From positions 921,501 to 985,500 of the forward strand of contig NZ_BAABRP010000001.1 of assembly GCF_039545055.1 (NCBI RefSeq): DNA of 64,000 nucleotides. Direction: 5' to 3'. The stretch comes from Deinococcus carri. Lineage in GTDB: Bacteria > Deinococcota > Deinococci > Deinococcales > Deinococcaceae. Under the pieces are notes generated by a model that worked only from the letters and a program-made list of their open reading frames with translations, did no database searches and was not told where the DNA came from. The translations under genes and the position numbers were made by a program. Each line of letters starts with the position of its first letter. The stretch's first letter is position 1. This document shows, one piece after another, positions 15,001-35,431 of this stretch.

Positions 15001-15846
15001 TCACGCCTCCACGCGGCGGGCCAGCAGGCCATAGGCCCCCGGACCCACGTGGGCACCGATGACCGGGCCGAGCAGTTGCAGGCGGCCCCGGACCACCTTC
15101 AGGCTGCTGGCGTTCATGGCGGCCTTGAGTTCGGCAATCCGCACCGGGTCGCGGCCCGCGTGGGCGATGGACACGGAGACCGGGTCACGGCCGAAGTGCG
15201 CCTCGAGCTGCCCGAGAATGTCGCGGGCCACGTGGGGACTGCGGACGCGGCGCACGGCCCGGAAGCGCCCCTCGTCAAAGCGCATCACGGGCTGCATCCC
15301 CAGCACGCTGCCCAGGAGCTGCTGGGCACGCGAGAGCCGCCCGCCCCGGCGCAGGTACTCCAGGTCGGGGATGGTGAATTCGGTCAGCATGCCGTCCTGC
15401 GCCGTTTCGATGGCGCGCAGCACTCCGGGCAGGTCCGCGCCCGCCGCGGCCGCCTCGCGGGCCACGATGGCCGTCTCGGCCAGGGCCAGCGAGGTCAGGC
15501 CACTGTCGAGCACGTGGACGCGGCCCCCGGCTTTCAGGGCCTGCGCCGCCTGGCGGGCATGGTCGACCGTGGCCGACAGGTGCCCGCTGAGGTGCAGGCT
15601 GACCACGCTGTCATGGGTCGCCAGCAGCTCGCGGTAGAGCTGCTCGAAGGCCGCCTGCGCTACGGGCTGGGTGGTGACGCTCCCGCCCCCGCGCACATGG
15701 TCGAAGACGGCGTCGAGTTCGATCTCGTGCCAGTCACGGAACCGGCGCTCTCCCAGCAGCACGTGCAGAGGCACCACCTCCAGACCGAGCTGCCGGGCCA
15801 GGGTCGGGTGGAGATCACAGGTGGAATCGGTGACGACAGCTATCAT
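15001..15846 (-). CDS. DegV family fatty-acid-binding protein
   Basis: A DegV-fold protein of 281 aa. Characterised relatives bind fatty acids and, in Firmicutes, serve as FakB for fatty acid kinase. The hallmarks are VVTDSTCDL at the N-terminus, SGGSV-like [38 protein letters not shown] and [20 protein letters not shown] second, divergent DegV protein is at 27660. No fatty-acid kinase FakA was seen in the window. Confidence 0.93.
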   Translation of the reverse strand: MIAVVTDSTCDLHPTLARQLGLEVVPLHVLLGERRFRDWHEIELDAVFDHVRGGGSVTTQPVAQAAFEQLYRELLATHDSVVSLHLSGHLSATVDHARQAAQALKAGGRVHVLDSGLTSLALAETAIVAREAAAAGADLPGVLRAIETAQDGMLTEFTIPDLEYLRRGGRLSRAQQLLGSVLGMQPVMRFDEGRFRAVRRVRSPHVARDILGQLEAHFGRDPVSVSIAHAGRDPVRIAELKAAMNASSLKVVRGRLQLLGPVIGAHVGPGAYGLLARRVEA

Positions 15847-15987
15847 CTGCCTTCACCCTAGCTTTAGCCCCTGTACAGATTTCTGACACTCCGGTACGTG
15901 ACACGACTTCCGGCTGAACAGTGAGGCCATCCCCGCGAACCCCGCCCGGCCGGAACCCGGATGACATGCTGCGGGCACTTCTGGTCC

Positions 15988-15993
15988 TATACT
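15988..15993 (+). promoter_or_regulatory. leaderless -10 box for bshA
   Basis: TATACT, a near-consensus -10 box, ends 8 bases before the ATG at 16002. This decides between that start and the in-frame ATG at 15966, which lies upstream of the box. Confidence 0.65.
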
Positions 15994-16001
15994 CCGCACT
16001 C

Positions 16002-17147
16002 ATGGTTTCGATTCCAGACAAGATAGCCGTGCTGTGCCACACGGGGGCCGGGGGGTCGGGCGTCGTGGCGACCGAACTGGGCCTGATGGTGGCGCAGGCG
16101 GGGCGCGAGGTCCACTTTGTCGGCTCGGCAATGCCCTTCCGGCTGGCGGGGCACCAGGGGGTGCGGGGGCCGTTTTACCACCAGGTGAGCGGCTTCGCCT
16201 ACGCCCTGTTCGACCAGCCCTATCCCGAGCTGGCCGCCGCCAACACGCTGACGGAAGTCATCCTGGAACACGGCGTGACGCTCGCGCACGCGCACTACGC
16301 GATTCCGCACGCCACCGCCGCAATTCACGCGCGCGCCATCACCGGCAGGAGCCGCGTGATGACCACCCTGCACGGCACCGACGTGACGCTGGTGGGCGCG
16401 GAACCCGCCTTTCGCCACACGACCCGGCACGCCATCGAGCACAGCGACCACGTGACCGCCGTCTCGCACTTCCTGGCCGAGCAGACGCGCGAGGTCTTCG
16501 GGGTGGACCGCCCCATCGAGGTGATTCACAACTTCGTGGACGGCGACCGCTTCGTGCGCGTGACCGACCCCGCCATGCGCGCCCGCTTCGCCCACCCGGA
16601 CGAGGCCCTGGTGGTCCACGTGAGCAACTTCCGGCCCGTCAAGCGGGTGGAGGACGTGGTGCAGGTATTCGCCCGCATCGCCAGCGAGATTCCCGCCCGC
16701 CTGCTGATGATCGGCGACGGCCCCGAGCGCCCCCGCGCCTTCGAGCTGGCCGGGCAACTGGGCGTGATCGGGCGCACGCAGTTCCTGGGGTCCTTTCCCG
16801 ACGTGCAGAACGTGCTGGGCATCAGTGACCTGTTCCTGCTGCCCAGCAGCAACGAGAGCTTCGGCCTCGCCGCGCTGGAGGCCATGAGCTGCGAGGTGCC
16901 GGTCGTCGCCGCCCGCGCCGGGGGCATTCCCGAGGTCGTGGAGGACGGCGTGACCGGCTTCCTCGCCCCCGTCGGCGACGTGGACGCGATGGCGCACGCG
17001 GCCCTGCGGGTGCTGCGCGACCGTGACCTGTACCTGAGTATGGGGGCCGCAGGCCGCCACGCCGCCCTGACCCGCTTTCACCCCGGCCAGATCGTGCCCC
17101 GCTATCTGGAGGCCTACGCCCGGACAGTGGAGGGTGCAGTGGGCTGA
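16002..17147 (+). CDS. bshA: N-acetyl-alpha-D-glucosaminyl L-malate synthase BshA
   Basis: First enzyme of bacillithiol synthesis: a retaining GT4 glycosyltransferase that joins GlcNAc from UDP-GlcNAc to L-malate (381 aa). [18 protein letters not shown] is the BshA-specific N-terminus, [12 protein letters not shown] and [12 protein letters not shown] follow, and [10 protein letters not shown] and [20 protein letters not shown] are the C-terminal nucleotide-sugar site. The partner bshC lies at 43904, unlinked. The start at 16002 is set by the leaderless promoter and family length. Confidence 0.95.
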   Translation: MVSIPDKIAVLCHTGAGGSGVVATELGLMVAQAGREVHFVGSAMPFRLAGHQGVRGPFYHQVSGFAYALFDQPYPELAAANTLTEVILEHGVTLAHAHYAIPHATAAIHARAITGRSRVMTTLHGTDVTLVGAEPAFRHTTRHAIEHSDHVTAVSHFLAEQTREVFGVDRPIEVIHNFVDGDRFVRVTDPAMRARFAHPDEALVVHVSNFRPVKRVEDVVQVFARIASEIPARLLMIGDGPERPRAFELAGQLGVIGRTQFLGSFPDVQNVLGISDLFLLPSSNESFGLAALEAMSCEVPVVAARAGGIPEVVEDGVTGFLAPVGDVDAMAHAALRVLRDRDLYLSMGAAGRHAALTRFHPGQIVPRYLEAYARTVEGAVG

Positions 17148-17217
17148 TGGCAGAGGCCCCTCCTCCGGGGGTGGGCCTGGCCTTGTGGGTGATGAGGGTA
17201 GTAGGTTTGGGAAGAAG

Positions 17218-17268
17218 TAACAAGTGGAAGTATTCACGATAATACCGATTCGTGAACGTTTTGTTTCT
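17218..17268. repeat. AT-rich imperfect repeat, copy 1
   Basis: An AT-rich block of about 50 bases with the palindromic TTCACGA / TCGTGAA, lying between convergent genes. A second copy with the same order of motifs is at 22211-22260, also between convergent genes. Confidence 0.5.
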
Positions 17269-17283
17269 TCTAAATAGGCAATC

Positions 17284-17318
17284 AAAAAATGGTGGCTTGG
17301 CTCCCAGCCAGGCCACCA
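17284..17318 (-). terminator. terminator of the 17329-17895 gene
   Basis: TGGTGGCTTGGCT (17290-17302) pairs with AGCCAGGCCACCA (17306-17318). On the minus strand it is followed by TTTTTT, just beyond the stop. Confidence 0.8.
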
Positions 17319-17328
17319 CTTCTTCCCC

Positions 17329-17895
17329 TCAGCGGCCGGGGTTGAGCAGCACCTCGACCTCACCGTCAAGGAAGGGGGCGACCTTCACGGCGCGGCCCAC
17401 CTCAACGACGAAGGCGTTCCAGCCGCGTTTCAGGGTGGCCTGGTAGCCGCGGTTGGCCTTGACGGTCACGTCGCTGCTGACCCAGGCGACGAACAGGGTG
17501 CCGCGCCCGGCATTCACGCCCACCTCGCGGAGCGTCTCGCCCTCGTCGTGCTGACCGTTGCCGTTGCCGTCGCGATAAACGAAGAACTTGAGTTCGGCGG
17601 TCTGGGCCGGGGCGCTCACGGTGACCGGGTCGAGAACACCGGGCCAGGACACGTTCTGGGGGGTCAGGGCGCTCTGGGCGCGGGGACCGGGAGCGGAGGC
17701 GGGGAGGTCCAGCCGAAAGGTGCCGCCGCTGACCGGCGCACTCACGATTTCCTGCACCGGTTGCCCGGAGGCGCTGACCGCCCAGCCGCTCACGCGGGTA
17801 TCGGCCGGAATGCTGCCCGCCACACTCCCCGTCACGGTCAGGGCGCTGCCCACGCCGAGCAGGGCCGCAGCCAGGGGCAGGAGACGTCTCTTCAT
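17329..17895 (-). CDS. secreted protein of unknown function
   Basis: An exported protein of 188 aa with a clear signal peptide ([28 protein letters not shown]). The mature part looks beta-rich. It contains [17 protein letters not shown], a DxNxNG-type loop like those in extracellular calcium-binding or carboxypeptidase-regulatory-like repeats. I do not recognise a named family. The start at 17895 is chosen because a TACACT box lies 6 bases upstream; the longer frame from 17925 would include the promoter. Confidence 0.7.
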   Translation of the reverse strand: MKRRLLPLAAALLGVGSALTVTGSVAGSIPADTRVSGWAVSASGQPVQEIVSAPVSGGTFRLDLPASAPGPRAQSALTPQNVSWPGVLDPVTVSAPAQTAELKFFVYRDGNGNGQHDEGETLREVGVNAGRGTLFVAWVSSDVTVKANRGYQATLKRGWNAFVVEVGRAVKVAPFLDGEVEVLLNPGR

Positions 17896-17901
17896 GGCTC
17901 C

Positions 17902-17907
17902 AGTGTA
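17902..17907 (-). promoter_or_regulatory. leaderless -10 box
   Basis: TACACT on the minus strand lies 6 bases before the ATG at 17895. Confidence 0.5.
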
Positions 17908-18015
17908 CGCACCGGGCTGACGCACATGTGACCGGAAGTGACGATGTGTTGACCAAAAACAGAAACAGAAGGGGGGCCAGAGCGCGCGTCTCCAGCCCTC
18001 CTCCCCTGCTCCCGC

Positions 18016-21292
<3,277 letters not shown>

Positions 21293-21296
<4 letters not shown>

Positions 21297-21634
21297 GGGC
21301 CGCGGCGCTGGCTGCCGTGCTGCTGGCGGGGAGCCTCGTCGGCGGGGCGCAGGCGGGGGCCAGCGGCTTCCAGCACGGCCAGGCCGTGTACTACGGCGGC
21401 AAGTACAACCGGCACACCCGCCTGACCGCCGCGCACCGCACGCTGCCGCTGGGCACCTGGGTCCGGGTGACGCACACCCGCACGGGCCGCAGCGTGGACG
21501 TGCTGATCAACGACCGCGGCCCCTTCGGAAACCGCCGCCGCGTGATCGACCTCTCGCGGACGGCGGCCTCCCGGCTGGGCATCCTGTCGTCGGGGGTCGC
21601 CCCCGTGACGGTGCGGGTGCTGTCCTCGCCCTGA
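21293..21634 (+). CDS. rlpA: RlpA-like double-psi beta-barrel protein
   Basis: A short secreted RlpA-family protein of 113 aa. RlpA is a septal lytic transglycosylase acting on peptidoglycan without stem peptides. After a signal peptide (residues 1-22) come [50 protein letters not shown] and the end [14 protein letters not shown], all DPBB hallmarks including the conserved Asp. No SPOR domain is present. GTG overlaps the upstream TGA (GTGA), with AAGGAG 5 bases upstream. Confidence 0.88.
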
Positions 21635-21659
21635 GCCGTCCCCCGCCGGGCAGTGATGT

Positions 21660-21665
21660 TAGAAT
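21660..21665 (+). promoter_or_regulatory. -10 box for YbjN-like gene
   Basis: TAGAAT lies 34 bases before the ATG. The leader carries a strong SD (AGAGGAGGAG). Confidence 0.5.
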
Positions 21666-21667
21666 CT

Positions 21668-22163
<496 letters not shown>

Positions 22164-22169
22164 GCCGCG

Positions 22170-22205
22170 GGAAGGCAAGGGCGGGGCTTCCCTGCCCTTC
22201 CTTTT
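22170..22205 (+). terminator. terminator after YbjN-like gene
   Basis: An imperfect hairpin (GGAAGGCAAGGG against CCCTGCCCTTCC) followed by TTTT. Confidence 0.6.
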
Positions 22206-22210
22206 AAGGA

Positions 22211-22260
22211 AATTAAGTGAATAGTTTCACGATAAAAACAGGATGTGAATTTTTTGTCTG
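22211..22260. repeat. AT-rich imperfect repeat, copy 2
   Basis: Shares AAGTG, TTCACGATAA, a central GA, GTGAA and TTTTGT in the same order and spacing as 17218-17268, about 5 kb away. It also sits between convergent genes, next to a terminator. Confidence 0.5.
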
Positions 22261-22267
22261 GTTGCGA

Positions 22268-22298
22268 AACAGGGCAGCTCTAAAGTGGCTGCCCTGTT
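22268..22298 (-). terminator. terminator after oligoendopeptidase gene
   Basis: AACAGGGCAGC (22268-22278) pairs with GCTGCCCTGTT (22288-22298). It lies just past the stop of the minus-strand gene. Confidence 0.6.
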
Positions 22299-22310
22299 CA
22301 GGAAAAGAGG

Positions 22311-24125
<1,815 letters not shown>

Positions 24126-24132
24126 GTCCGGC

Positions 24133-24138
24133 AGGCTA
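24133..24138 (-). promoter_or_regulatory. leaderless -10 box for pepF
   Basis: TAGCCT on the minus strand lies 7 bases before the GTG at 24125. Confidence 0.5.
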
Positions 24139-24175
24139 GCACCGGGGCACCGCCCCACCGACTCCGCCGTTTGGC

Positions 24176-24970
<795 letters not shown>

Positions 24971-24979
24971 CGGCCCCCC

Positions 24980-24985
24980 AGTATG
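24980..24985 (-). promoter_or_regulatory. -10 box for SpoU methyltransferase
   Basis: CATACT on the minus strand lies 9 bases before the ATG at 24970. It is back to back with the plus-strand box at 24991. Confidence 0.4.
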
Positions 24986-24990
24986 CCCGC

Positions 24991-24996
24991 TATCCT
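24991..24996 (+). promoter_or_regulatory. leaderless -10 box for YchJ-like gene
   Basis: TATCCT ends 6 bases before the ATG at 25003. Confidence 0.5.
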
Positions 24997-25002
24997 CCGG
25001 CC

Positions 25003-25392
25003 ATGCCTCTCCCCTATCCGCCCGTCAAACCCTGCCCCTGCGGCTCGGGGCGCAGCTACGGCGCGTGCTGCGGCCCCCGCCACACCGGCGAGCGCCCCGC
25101 CGAGACGCCCGAGGCCCTGATGCGCTCGCGGTACACGGCCTATGCCCTGCGCGACACCGCCTACGTCCGGCGAACCTGGCACCCCGACACCTGCCCCCCT
25201 GGCCTCGACCTGGAAGACGACGGGACGCGCTACACGGGCCTGACCGTTCACCGGGCGGAGGGCAACGAGGTGACGTTCACGGTGACGCTGCGCGCCGGAG
25301 GCCGGACCCATCGCCTGCGCGAACGCAGCACGTTCACGCGGCTGGGCGAGGCGTGGGTGTACGTGGACGGCGTAGAGCCGGGGGAGCGGTAG
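25003..25392 (+). CDS. YchJ-like SEC-C motif protein
   Basis: A 129-aa protein of the YchJ (UPF0225) family. The N-terminal SEC-C zinc motif reads [15 protein letters not shown], followed by the YchJ domain ([27 protein letters not shown]), an NTF2-like fold. Related SEC-C modules bind zinc and ribosomes or SecB. The function of YchJ is not established. The mRNA is probably leaderless. Confidence 0.88.
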   Translation: MPLPYPPVKPCPCGSGRSYGACCGPRHTGERPAETPEALMRSRYTAYALRDTAYVRRTWHPDTCPPGLDLEDDGTRYTGLTVHRAEGNEVTFTVTLRAGGRTHRLRERSTFTRLGEAWVYVDGVEPGER

Positions 25393-25537
25393 CGGCCTAC
25401 CCTCACCTCATACAGGCCAGAAGGCCGAGACATGGAGCCGAACGAGGAGCAACAAGCCGTCCCCACGCCCTTTTCTTCGATGCCATCTCCAGTAAGCAGA
25501 AGCTCCCGCTGCCCCTCTTTTTTCAGCTTTGGAGCTG

Positions 25538-25699
25538 ATGCCCAAGTTCCACCCTACAAACGGTCAGGCCTGGAAGACGAGCCGTTCGGGCCGCCAGGCC
25601 CGAGGCCGCCCGGCGGGCCAGGCAGAGCGACCAGCGGGAAACCGGGGCGAAGCCTGGCAAGCCTTCTACCGCCAGGAACCCCCTGCCTACCCTGCCTAG
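25538..25699 (+). CDS. possible 53-residue basic protein
   Basis: A short ATG frame in the 393-base space between the YchJ-like gene and the AEC transporter. The product starts [16 protein letters not shown] and is rich in Arg, Gly, Ala and Gln. GGAG stands 3 bases before the ATG, which is too close for a good SD. No family is recognised. The rest of this space shows no gene, only a strong G-run cluster at 25728-25756. Confidence 0.2.
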   Translation: MPKFHPTNGQAWKTSRSGRQARGRPAGQAERPAGNRGEAWQAFYRQEPPAYPA

Positions 25700-25727
25700 C
25701 GCAGCGCCGCTCCCCCCTGCCCCCGGT

Positions 25728-25756
25728 GGGGGGTGGGGGGGCTGGGGGGCGGGGGG
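25728..25756 (+). other. G-quadruplex-forming sequence
   Basis: Four runs of 6, 7, 6 and 6 G separated by T, CT and C, an almost ideal intramolecular G4 motif. It lies 30 bases beyond the stop of the minus-strand AEC transporter. Confidence 0.6.
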
Positions 25757-25785
25757 AAGCTCGCTACAAGATACCCTGCCCCCCC

Positions 25786-26706
<921 letters not shown>

Positions 26707-26763
26707 AGCGCCCGGCATTTCTGGACCCGGTTCAGAGTCGGCGGCGGGCGGGCGGCGGCAGCC

Positions 26764-26769
26764 TAGCCT
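26764..26769 (+). promoter_or_regulatory. leaderless -10 box for dehydrogenase-DegV operon
   Basis: TAGCCT ends 6 bases before the ATG at 26776. Confidence 0.5.
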
Positions 26770-26775
26770 GACAGG

Positions 26776-27659
<884 letters not shown>

Positions 27660-27663
<4 letters not shown>

Positions 27664-28526
27664 CGCCCCCCCTCTTCGCGGTGTCGACCGACGGCGGGCT
27701 GGACGCCTTCGCGGGCCTGAACAACGCCGTGCCGGTCGCGCCCTTCAGCCTGAACTTCGGCTCCCGCACGTACCGCATGGACGAGATCACGCGCGAGGGG
27801 CTGTACCGTGAGTTGCAGACCAACCCCGAACACCCGACCTCCAGCCAGCCCACCCCGCAGGACTGGGCGCAGGCGTACACCCAGGCCAGCGGAGGCACCC
27901 TGCCCGTGCTGGGCCTCACCATCAGCAGCGGGCTGTCGGGGAGCCTCAACGCCGCCGAGCAGGCGCGGGCGGTGGTGCCGCAGATTCCCGTCACCCTGCA
28001 CGACACGCGCACGTTGAGCGCGGCGCAGGCCTTTCAGGTCCACGCGGCAGCCACGGCGGCGGGGCGCGGCGAGACGCTGGAGACGGCGCTGGACTGGGTG
28101 CGGCAGACCGCCGCGGAAACGGAACTGTACTTCACCATCGAGACGCTGGAGTACCTGCGCCGGGGCGGGCGCATCGGGCGAGTGCAGGCCACGCTGGGGG
28201 GCCTGCTGAACCTCAAGCCGGTGATCACGGTGGACCGGGCGACCGGGGCCTACACGAACGTGGGCCGGGCACGCAGCTACAAGGGGGCCATCGAGGCCGT
28301 CGCCGCGCAGGTCACCGCCCGTTACGGCGAGGGCACCCCGCTGCGGCTGGGCCTGCTGTACGGCAGCGTCCGCGAGGATGCCGACGCGCTGCTGGAGGTG
28401 ATCCAGGCGCGTCACCCGGTCGTCTGGTCCGGTGCCGCGGGCGTGAACCCGGTGCTGAATGTCCACACCGGGCCGCGGGCGCTGGGGGTAGCCGCCGCGC
28501 CGGGCCACTGGGTCTGGGAGCGGTAG
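27660..28526 (+). CDS. DegV family protein, second copy
   Basis: Another DegV-fold lipid-binding protein (288 aa). It has [55 protein letters not shown] and [29 protein letters not shown], the DegV/FakB pattern. GTG overlaps the TGA of the upstream dehydrogenase (GTGA), indicating coupled translation. It is clearly diverged from the copy at 15001, so the two probably bind different acyl chains. Confidence 0.92.
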
Positions 28527-28530
28527 CCGC

Positions 28531-29073
28531 TCAGGTGGGCCAACGGCCGACGTACTGCCGGACCACCTCCAGCAATGGGAAGGCCTGGGCCAGCAGGGCC
28601 GCCTGCGCTGCCTGAGCCTGTTCCCAGGCCAGGGCCGCTTCCCGCGGCGTGACCCGGCCCGCAGCCAGCGCCTCCTCAAGTTCATCCACGTCGATGATCT
28701 CGGCGGCCGTCACCTGCCAGCGTCCATCCGGCAGCACCTGGCAGAGGGCGACCACATCCAGGTACAGGTCGTTCACCCAAGGCACCCCCGCCGCATCCAG
28801 GCCGGACTCGCGGAAGATGTCCACGTACAGTTGCCGCGGAACCCCCTGACCATCCATCTGAACTTTGAGGGCGTGATGTCCGGTATCCGGGACAACGTCC
28901 ACCCAGCGGTAGCCGCTGTCCAGCACCCGCACGGTCTGGCCCAGCAGGGTCACGTCCAGCGGTGTCTCCACCTTGCCGGGGCGATACTCCACCAGCCAGC
29001 CGTTCGGCACCCGCAGCACCTGCTGCTCCCCTGAGCCGAACCACGCGACGTAGTCGTTGCCCTTCCGCTTCAT
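28531..29073 (-). CDS. DUF402 domain protein
   Basis: A 180-aa protein with a DUF402 domain, the fold of FomD-like phosphohydrolases that act on nucleoside di-/triphosphates or CMP-adducts. The key region is [31 protein letters not shown] and YVDIFRESG ... [19 protein letters not shown], with Asp and Glu pairs that could bind metal. The start at 29073 overlaps the GNAT gene stop (ATGA). A second DUF402 protein is at 46251. Activity is inferred only from the family. Confidence 0.82.
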   Translation of the reverse strand: MKRKGNDYVAWFGSGEQQVLRVPNGWLVEYRPGKVETPLDVTLLGQTVRVLDSGYRWVDVVPDTGHHALKVQMDGQGVPRQLYVDIFRESGLDAAGVPWVNDLYLDVVALCQVLPDGRWQVTAAEIIDVDELEEALAAGRVTPREAALAWEQAQAAQAALLAQAFPLLEVVRQYVGRWPT

Positions 29074-29971
29074 GGCTGAAGGGCAGGCAGCCGCAGGTGC
29101 GTATACGACGCCCAGGTGCGGAAGCCCAGGCGCTCGTAGAAGGGCGCGATGCCGGTCCAGTCGATGCCCATCGCCTGCACGCCCTGGCCGCGCAGGTGGT
29201 GCATGGCGGCGAGCATCAGGGCGCGGCCCACGCCGCTGCCGCGCAGGTCGGGATGCAGGCCGACGGGACCCAGGCCGCCCGCCAGACCATCTGCACCCAC
29301 TGCCGCGCACAGGGCCGCCGGGAACAGGAACGAGGGCAGAATCGCCGGGTTGTCCCCGGTGCCGACCAGGGCAAAGCCGAGCACCCGCCCGTCGCCTTGC
29401 AGGGCCAGCAGTTGATGGGGTGCGCGGGTGGCGACCGCCGTGGCATCGTGGGTCCAGCGGGGGCTGAAGACATCGGTGGTAAGGGCCTGCACGCCGGACA
29501 GGATGCCTTCCTCGCGGGCGTCGGTCAGGCGCAGGTGGGCGGGGAGGCGCGCGGCGGGGGGCGGCGGGCGCAGGTCGGCCACCATGTCCACGCTCACGCG
29601 GCCGGTGGGGACAAAGCCCACCCGCTCGAAAAAGCCCACGCTGGCCTCAGGTGCGCTGGGCAGGAAGTGGCCTCTCTCCTCGCCCGCCGCGAGGGGAACG
29701 GGGCCGAGGCGCTCGCGCACCTCCGCGACGAGGGCGCGGCCCAGGCCCCTTCCCCGCAGGTCGGGATGGGTAAGCAGCAGGCGCAGGTGCCCATGCGGAG
29801 CGCTTTCCGGCGGGCGGAAGGCGGCGAAGGCGACCAGGCGGCCCGCATCATCCCGCCGCCAGGCCCACCCGGACGGCTCGCCCAGCCGGTCCGCGAGGCC
29901 GCGCGGATGGGGCAGACGGTCAGGCCAGGCGGTGGCACACAAGGCCGTGACTTCGGCAGGGGTGGGGACGG

Positions 29972-29975
<4 letters not shown>
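29070..29975 (-). CDS. tandem GNAT acetyltransferase
   Basis: Two GNAT domains in one chain (301 aa). The first has [23 protein letters not shown] as the acetyl-CoA loop, and the second [28 protein letters not shown], ending in [18 protein letters not shown]. The second domain is more canonical (R/QxxGxG/A), and the first may be structural. The substrate is unknown. The gene sits between nagZ and DUF402 with 4-base overlaps on both sides, so all three form one operon. Confidence 0.88.
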
Positions 29976-31432
<1,457 letters not shown>

Positions 31433-31438
31433 CCGCCC

Positions 31439-31444
31439 AGGGTA
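31439..31444 (-). promoter_or_regulatory. leaderless -10 box for nagZ operon
   Basis: TACCCT on the minus strand lies 6 bases before the GTG at 31432. Confidence 0.5.
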
Positions 31445-31563
31445 AGGGATGAGGGCAGGCGAGCAGGCCGCACGGGTTCGGGGTAGACGCGAGCCGCCGG
31501 GCATTTTTATCGTTCTCCGCGTTATCTGTTCCTCGCAGCAGACTGCCGCGCGTTACCCGACCC

Positions 31564-32316
31564 TCAATACGGCAACCCCGCCAGCTCCAGAAGCAGTTCC
31601 CGCGCCTTCACCGCACTCCCCAGCCGCTGCGTCCGGTCGGGTTCGGTGAGGGCCACCAGCAGCGCGTCGAGGGGGTCCGGGAGCGGGGGGGGCGGCACAT
31701 CCGGCCCGGAGAGCGCGCCGTGCAGGCCCCAGCCCAGCAGCACCCCGACGCTGTACAGGTCGCTCTCGGGGCCGAGCGTTTCTCCGCGCGCCGCCTCGGG
31801 ACTCTGGAAGGCGGCGGTGCCCATGCGGGTGGGCGTGGCAAAGGCCTCGCGGGTGGGGCCGGAGAGGTCGAAATCGACCAGGGTGGCGCTGCCGTCAGGT
31901 TCGACCAAGATGTTCTCGGGCTTCACGTCGCGGTGAACCAGACCGCGCGCGTGCAGGTAGCCCAGGGCGTCGAGCAGATGCGCCAGCGTCAGCAAGAAGG
32001 CCTGGCGGTCATGCGTGAGGGCCGGGCGGTGGGCGTAGCGGTCAAACAGCACGGTGCCGCGCGCGAGCGTGACGATCAGCCCCGGCTGGTCGCTGACCCG
32101 CACGGGCGACAGGACGCGCACCAGGCGGGGATGGTCGAGCAGGGAACCGTTGCCGTACTCACGCACCGCGTGGGCGGCAAAATGGGCGTCGAAGATTTTC
32201 ACGGCGCAGGCCTGCCCGCCGGGGCCGACCGCGAAGTAGACCACGCTGTGCGAACCGCGGCCCAGGGGGCGCACCAGCCGCACCCCTTCTCCCACCACCT
32301 GTCCCGCCCATGGCAT
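31564..32316 (-). CDS. small Hanks-type serine/threonine protein kinase
   Basis: A soluble eukaryote-like kinase of 250 aa, essentially the catalytic domain alone with no transmembrane or PASTA part. It shows [13 protein letters not shown] (Gly loop), ACAVKIF (ATP Lys), [11 protein letters not shown] (catalytic loop), DFDLSG in place of DFG, and [15 protein letters not shown] (activation segment). DFD instead of DFG is unusual and occurs in some bacterial kinases. It is divergent from the patatin gene with 63 bases between, so the pair may share control. Confidence 0.92.
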   Translation of the reverse strand: MPWAGQVVGEGVRLVRPLGRGSHSVVYFAVGPGGQACAVKIFDAHFAAHAVREYGNGSLLDHPRLVRVLSPVRVSDQPGLIVTLARGTVLFDRYAHRPALTHDRQAFLLTLAHLLDALGYLHARGLVHRDVKPENILVEPDGSATLVDFDLSGPTREAFATPTRMGTAAFQSPEAARGETLGPESDLYSVGVLLGWGLHGALSGPDVPPPPLPDPLDALLVALTEPDRTQRLGSAVKARELLLELAGLPY

Positions 32317-32325
32317 GTCGCGTCC

Positions 32326-32331
32326 ACGGTA
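32326..32331 (-). promoter_or_regulatory. -10 box for kinase
   Basis: TACCGT on the minus strand lies 9 bases before the ATG at 32316. Confidence 0.35.
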
Positions 32332-32366
32332 CCCCAGGACGGGGGCAGGGTGATACCCCCACCCGG

Positions 32367-32372
32367 TAGACT
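32367..32372 (+). promoter_or_regulatory. leaderless -10 box for patatin
   Basis: TAGACT ends 7 bases before the ATG at 32380. Confidence 0.5.
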
Positions 32373-32379
32373 TCCCCCG

Positions 32380-33174
32380 ATGACGGGCTTTGGGCTGGTG
32401 CTGGGGGGCGGGGGTGCGCGGGGGCTGGCGCATATCGGGGTGTGGCAAGTGCTGGAAGAGGCCGGGCTGTCTCCACGGGTGCTGGCCGGAACCAGCATGG
32501 GCGGCCTGGTCGCGGCCTTTATCGCGGCGGGGGTCAGCGCGGGCGAACTGCGGCGCGTGTCGGAAACGGTGTCGTGGCGGAGGCTGCTGGACTGGCGGCC
32601 CGGCACGGGGCTGCTGCGGGCCAGCGCCTTCGAGGCGTGGCTGGCGGCGCACCTGCCCCCCACCTTCGAGGAGTTGCAGCGGCCCCTGGCCGTCACCGCG
32701 ACCGACATCCTGACCGGGCGGCAGGTGTACCTGACAAGCGGCGACCTATATGCGGCGCTGCGGGCCACCAGCGCCTATCCGGGGGCCATCGACCCGGTGC
32801 CCCACGGCGACATGCTGCTGGCCGACGGCGGCATCCTGAACCAGGTGCCGGTGGACGCGGCGCTGTTTCTGGGCGTGCGCCGGGTGGTCGCGGTGGACGT
32901 GACGGTACCCGACCCGCTGGAACTTCCCGAACGGCGGCGGCTGTGGCGCAGCGAGGGCCACCTGGGCACGGTGCAGGCCCTGCGGCGGGCGGTGGACATC
33001 ATGCAGGCGCAGCTCACCGACGCCCGGCTGAGCCTCTACCGCCCGGACGTGCTGCTGCGGCCCCAGCTCGCGGGCGTGGACCTCCAGAGCTTCCGGCGCG
33101 GTGCCCAGGCCATCGGGGCGGGCGAGGCGGCGGCCCTGGCCGAGTTGCCCCGGCTGCACGCGCTGGTGTCCTGA
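32380..33174 (+). CDS. patatin-like phospholipase (RssA type)
   Basis: A 264-aa lipid acyl hydrolase with a Ser-Asp dyad. [17 protein letters not shown] is the oxyanion-hole loop, [13 protein letters not shown] contains the nucleophile Ser, and [17 protein letters not shown] the DGG Asp. Length and motif spacing match RssA/YlbK proteins. The physiological lipid is unknown. Start chosen from the leaderless box and the conserved N-terminus. Confidence 0.93.
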   Translation: MTGFGLVLGGGGARGLAHIGVWQVLEEAGLSPRVLAGTSMGGLVAAFIAAGVSAGELRRVSETVSWRRLLDWRPGTGLLRASAFEAWLAAHLPPTFEELQRPLAVTATDILTGRQVYLTSGDLYAALRATSAYPGAIDPVPHGDMLLADGGILNQVPVDAALFLGVRRVVAVDVTVPDPLELPERRRLWRSEGHLGTVQALRRAVDIMQAQLTDARLSLYRPDVLLRPQLAGVDLQSFRRGAQAIGAGEAAALAELPRLHALVS

Positions 33175-33206
33175 GCCTGCCGCCCACTGGGGGAAGCGGC
33201 GCGGCC

Positions 33207-33245
<39 letters not shown>

Positions 33246-33248
33246 TGC

Positions 33249-34031
<783 letters not shown>

Positions 34032-34050
34032 GGGCCGTGAGGTTCTGAGC

Positions 34051-34179
34051 CTGGAGCATTTGTCGTAAAGATGGCTGCTTTTTTTGACCCTCTCCCCTGG
34101 CGGGACTCGTAGAGCTGCGGAGCAGAGAGGGCCTTGCTTTGCGAGGGGAGAGGGGTTCTTTTTACGTCAAATGCTCCAG
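34051..34179. mobile_element. MITE-like 129-bp palindromic element
   Basis: CTGGAGCATTTGTCGTAAA (34051-34069) is mirrored by TTTACGTCAAATGCTCCAG (34161-34179) with one mismatch. Inside lies a second inverted pair (CCCTCTCCCCT / AGGGGAGAGGG), so the whole element folds into one long hairpin. It has no coding capacity. Confidence 0.7.
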
Positions 34180-34182
34180 ACA

Positions 34183-34218
34183 AAGGGGAGCTGAGGCCTT
34201 TTCGCTTCAGCTCCCCTT
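34183..34218. terminator. bidirectional terminator between lepB and DUF503 operon
   Basis: AAGGGGAGCTGA (34183-34194) pairs perfectly with TCAGCTCCCCTT (34207-34218), with a T-rich flank on the plus side and T-rich DNA on the minus side. Confidence 0.75.
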
Positions 34219-34232
34219 CTTTGCGCATCCCT

Positions 34233-34367
34233 CATACGGATTCCGTCCAATTCCTGAACAGTCGGGAGGGCACCGCCTGTTCATCCATCTCCCGAAATCC
34301 GCCCTTGTTCCTTCTCCCTCTGGTCGGATTTCCGGGTGTTTTCAACACCCTTCAATCGGAATCAGTA

Positions 34368-34370
<3 letters not shown>
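34233..34370. mobile_element. inverted-repeat element, copy A (138 bp)
   Basis: Ends are TCATACGGATTCCG and CGGAATCAGTATCA, imperfect inverted repeats, with TCA at both borders. The element ends exactly on the stop codon of the DUF503 gene (TGA, 34368-34370, minus strand). The inside holds TGAACAG/CTGTTCA and CGGGAG/CTCCCG stems, GAAATCCG/CGGATTTC and GGGTGTT/AACACCC. Copies B (59668) and C (38704) share the ends. Confidence 0.75.
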
Positions 34371-34685
<315 letters not shown>

Positions 34686-34686
34686 G

Positions 34687-35419
<733 letters not shown>

Positions 35420-35425
35420 GGGGGC

Positions 35426-35431
35426 AGCCTA
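35426..35431 (-). promoter_or_regulatory. leaderless -10 box for DUF1999 gene
   Basis: TAGGCT on the minus strand, 6 bases before the ATG at 35419, overlapping the rbsK stop. Confidence 0.45.

Noticed and set aside
31500..31545. TTTTTATCGTT near 31507 as a third copy of the AT-rich 17218/22211 element
   Set aside because: Only CGATAAAAA is shared; the flanking motifs and palindrome are missing.
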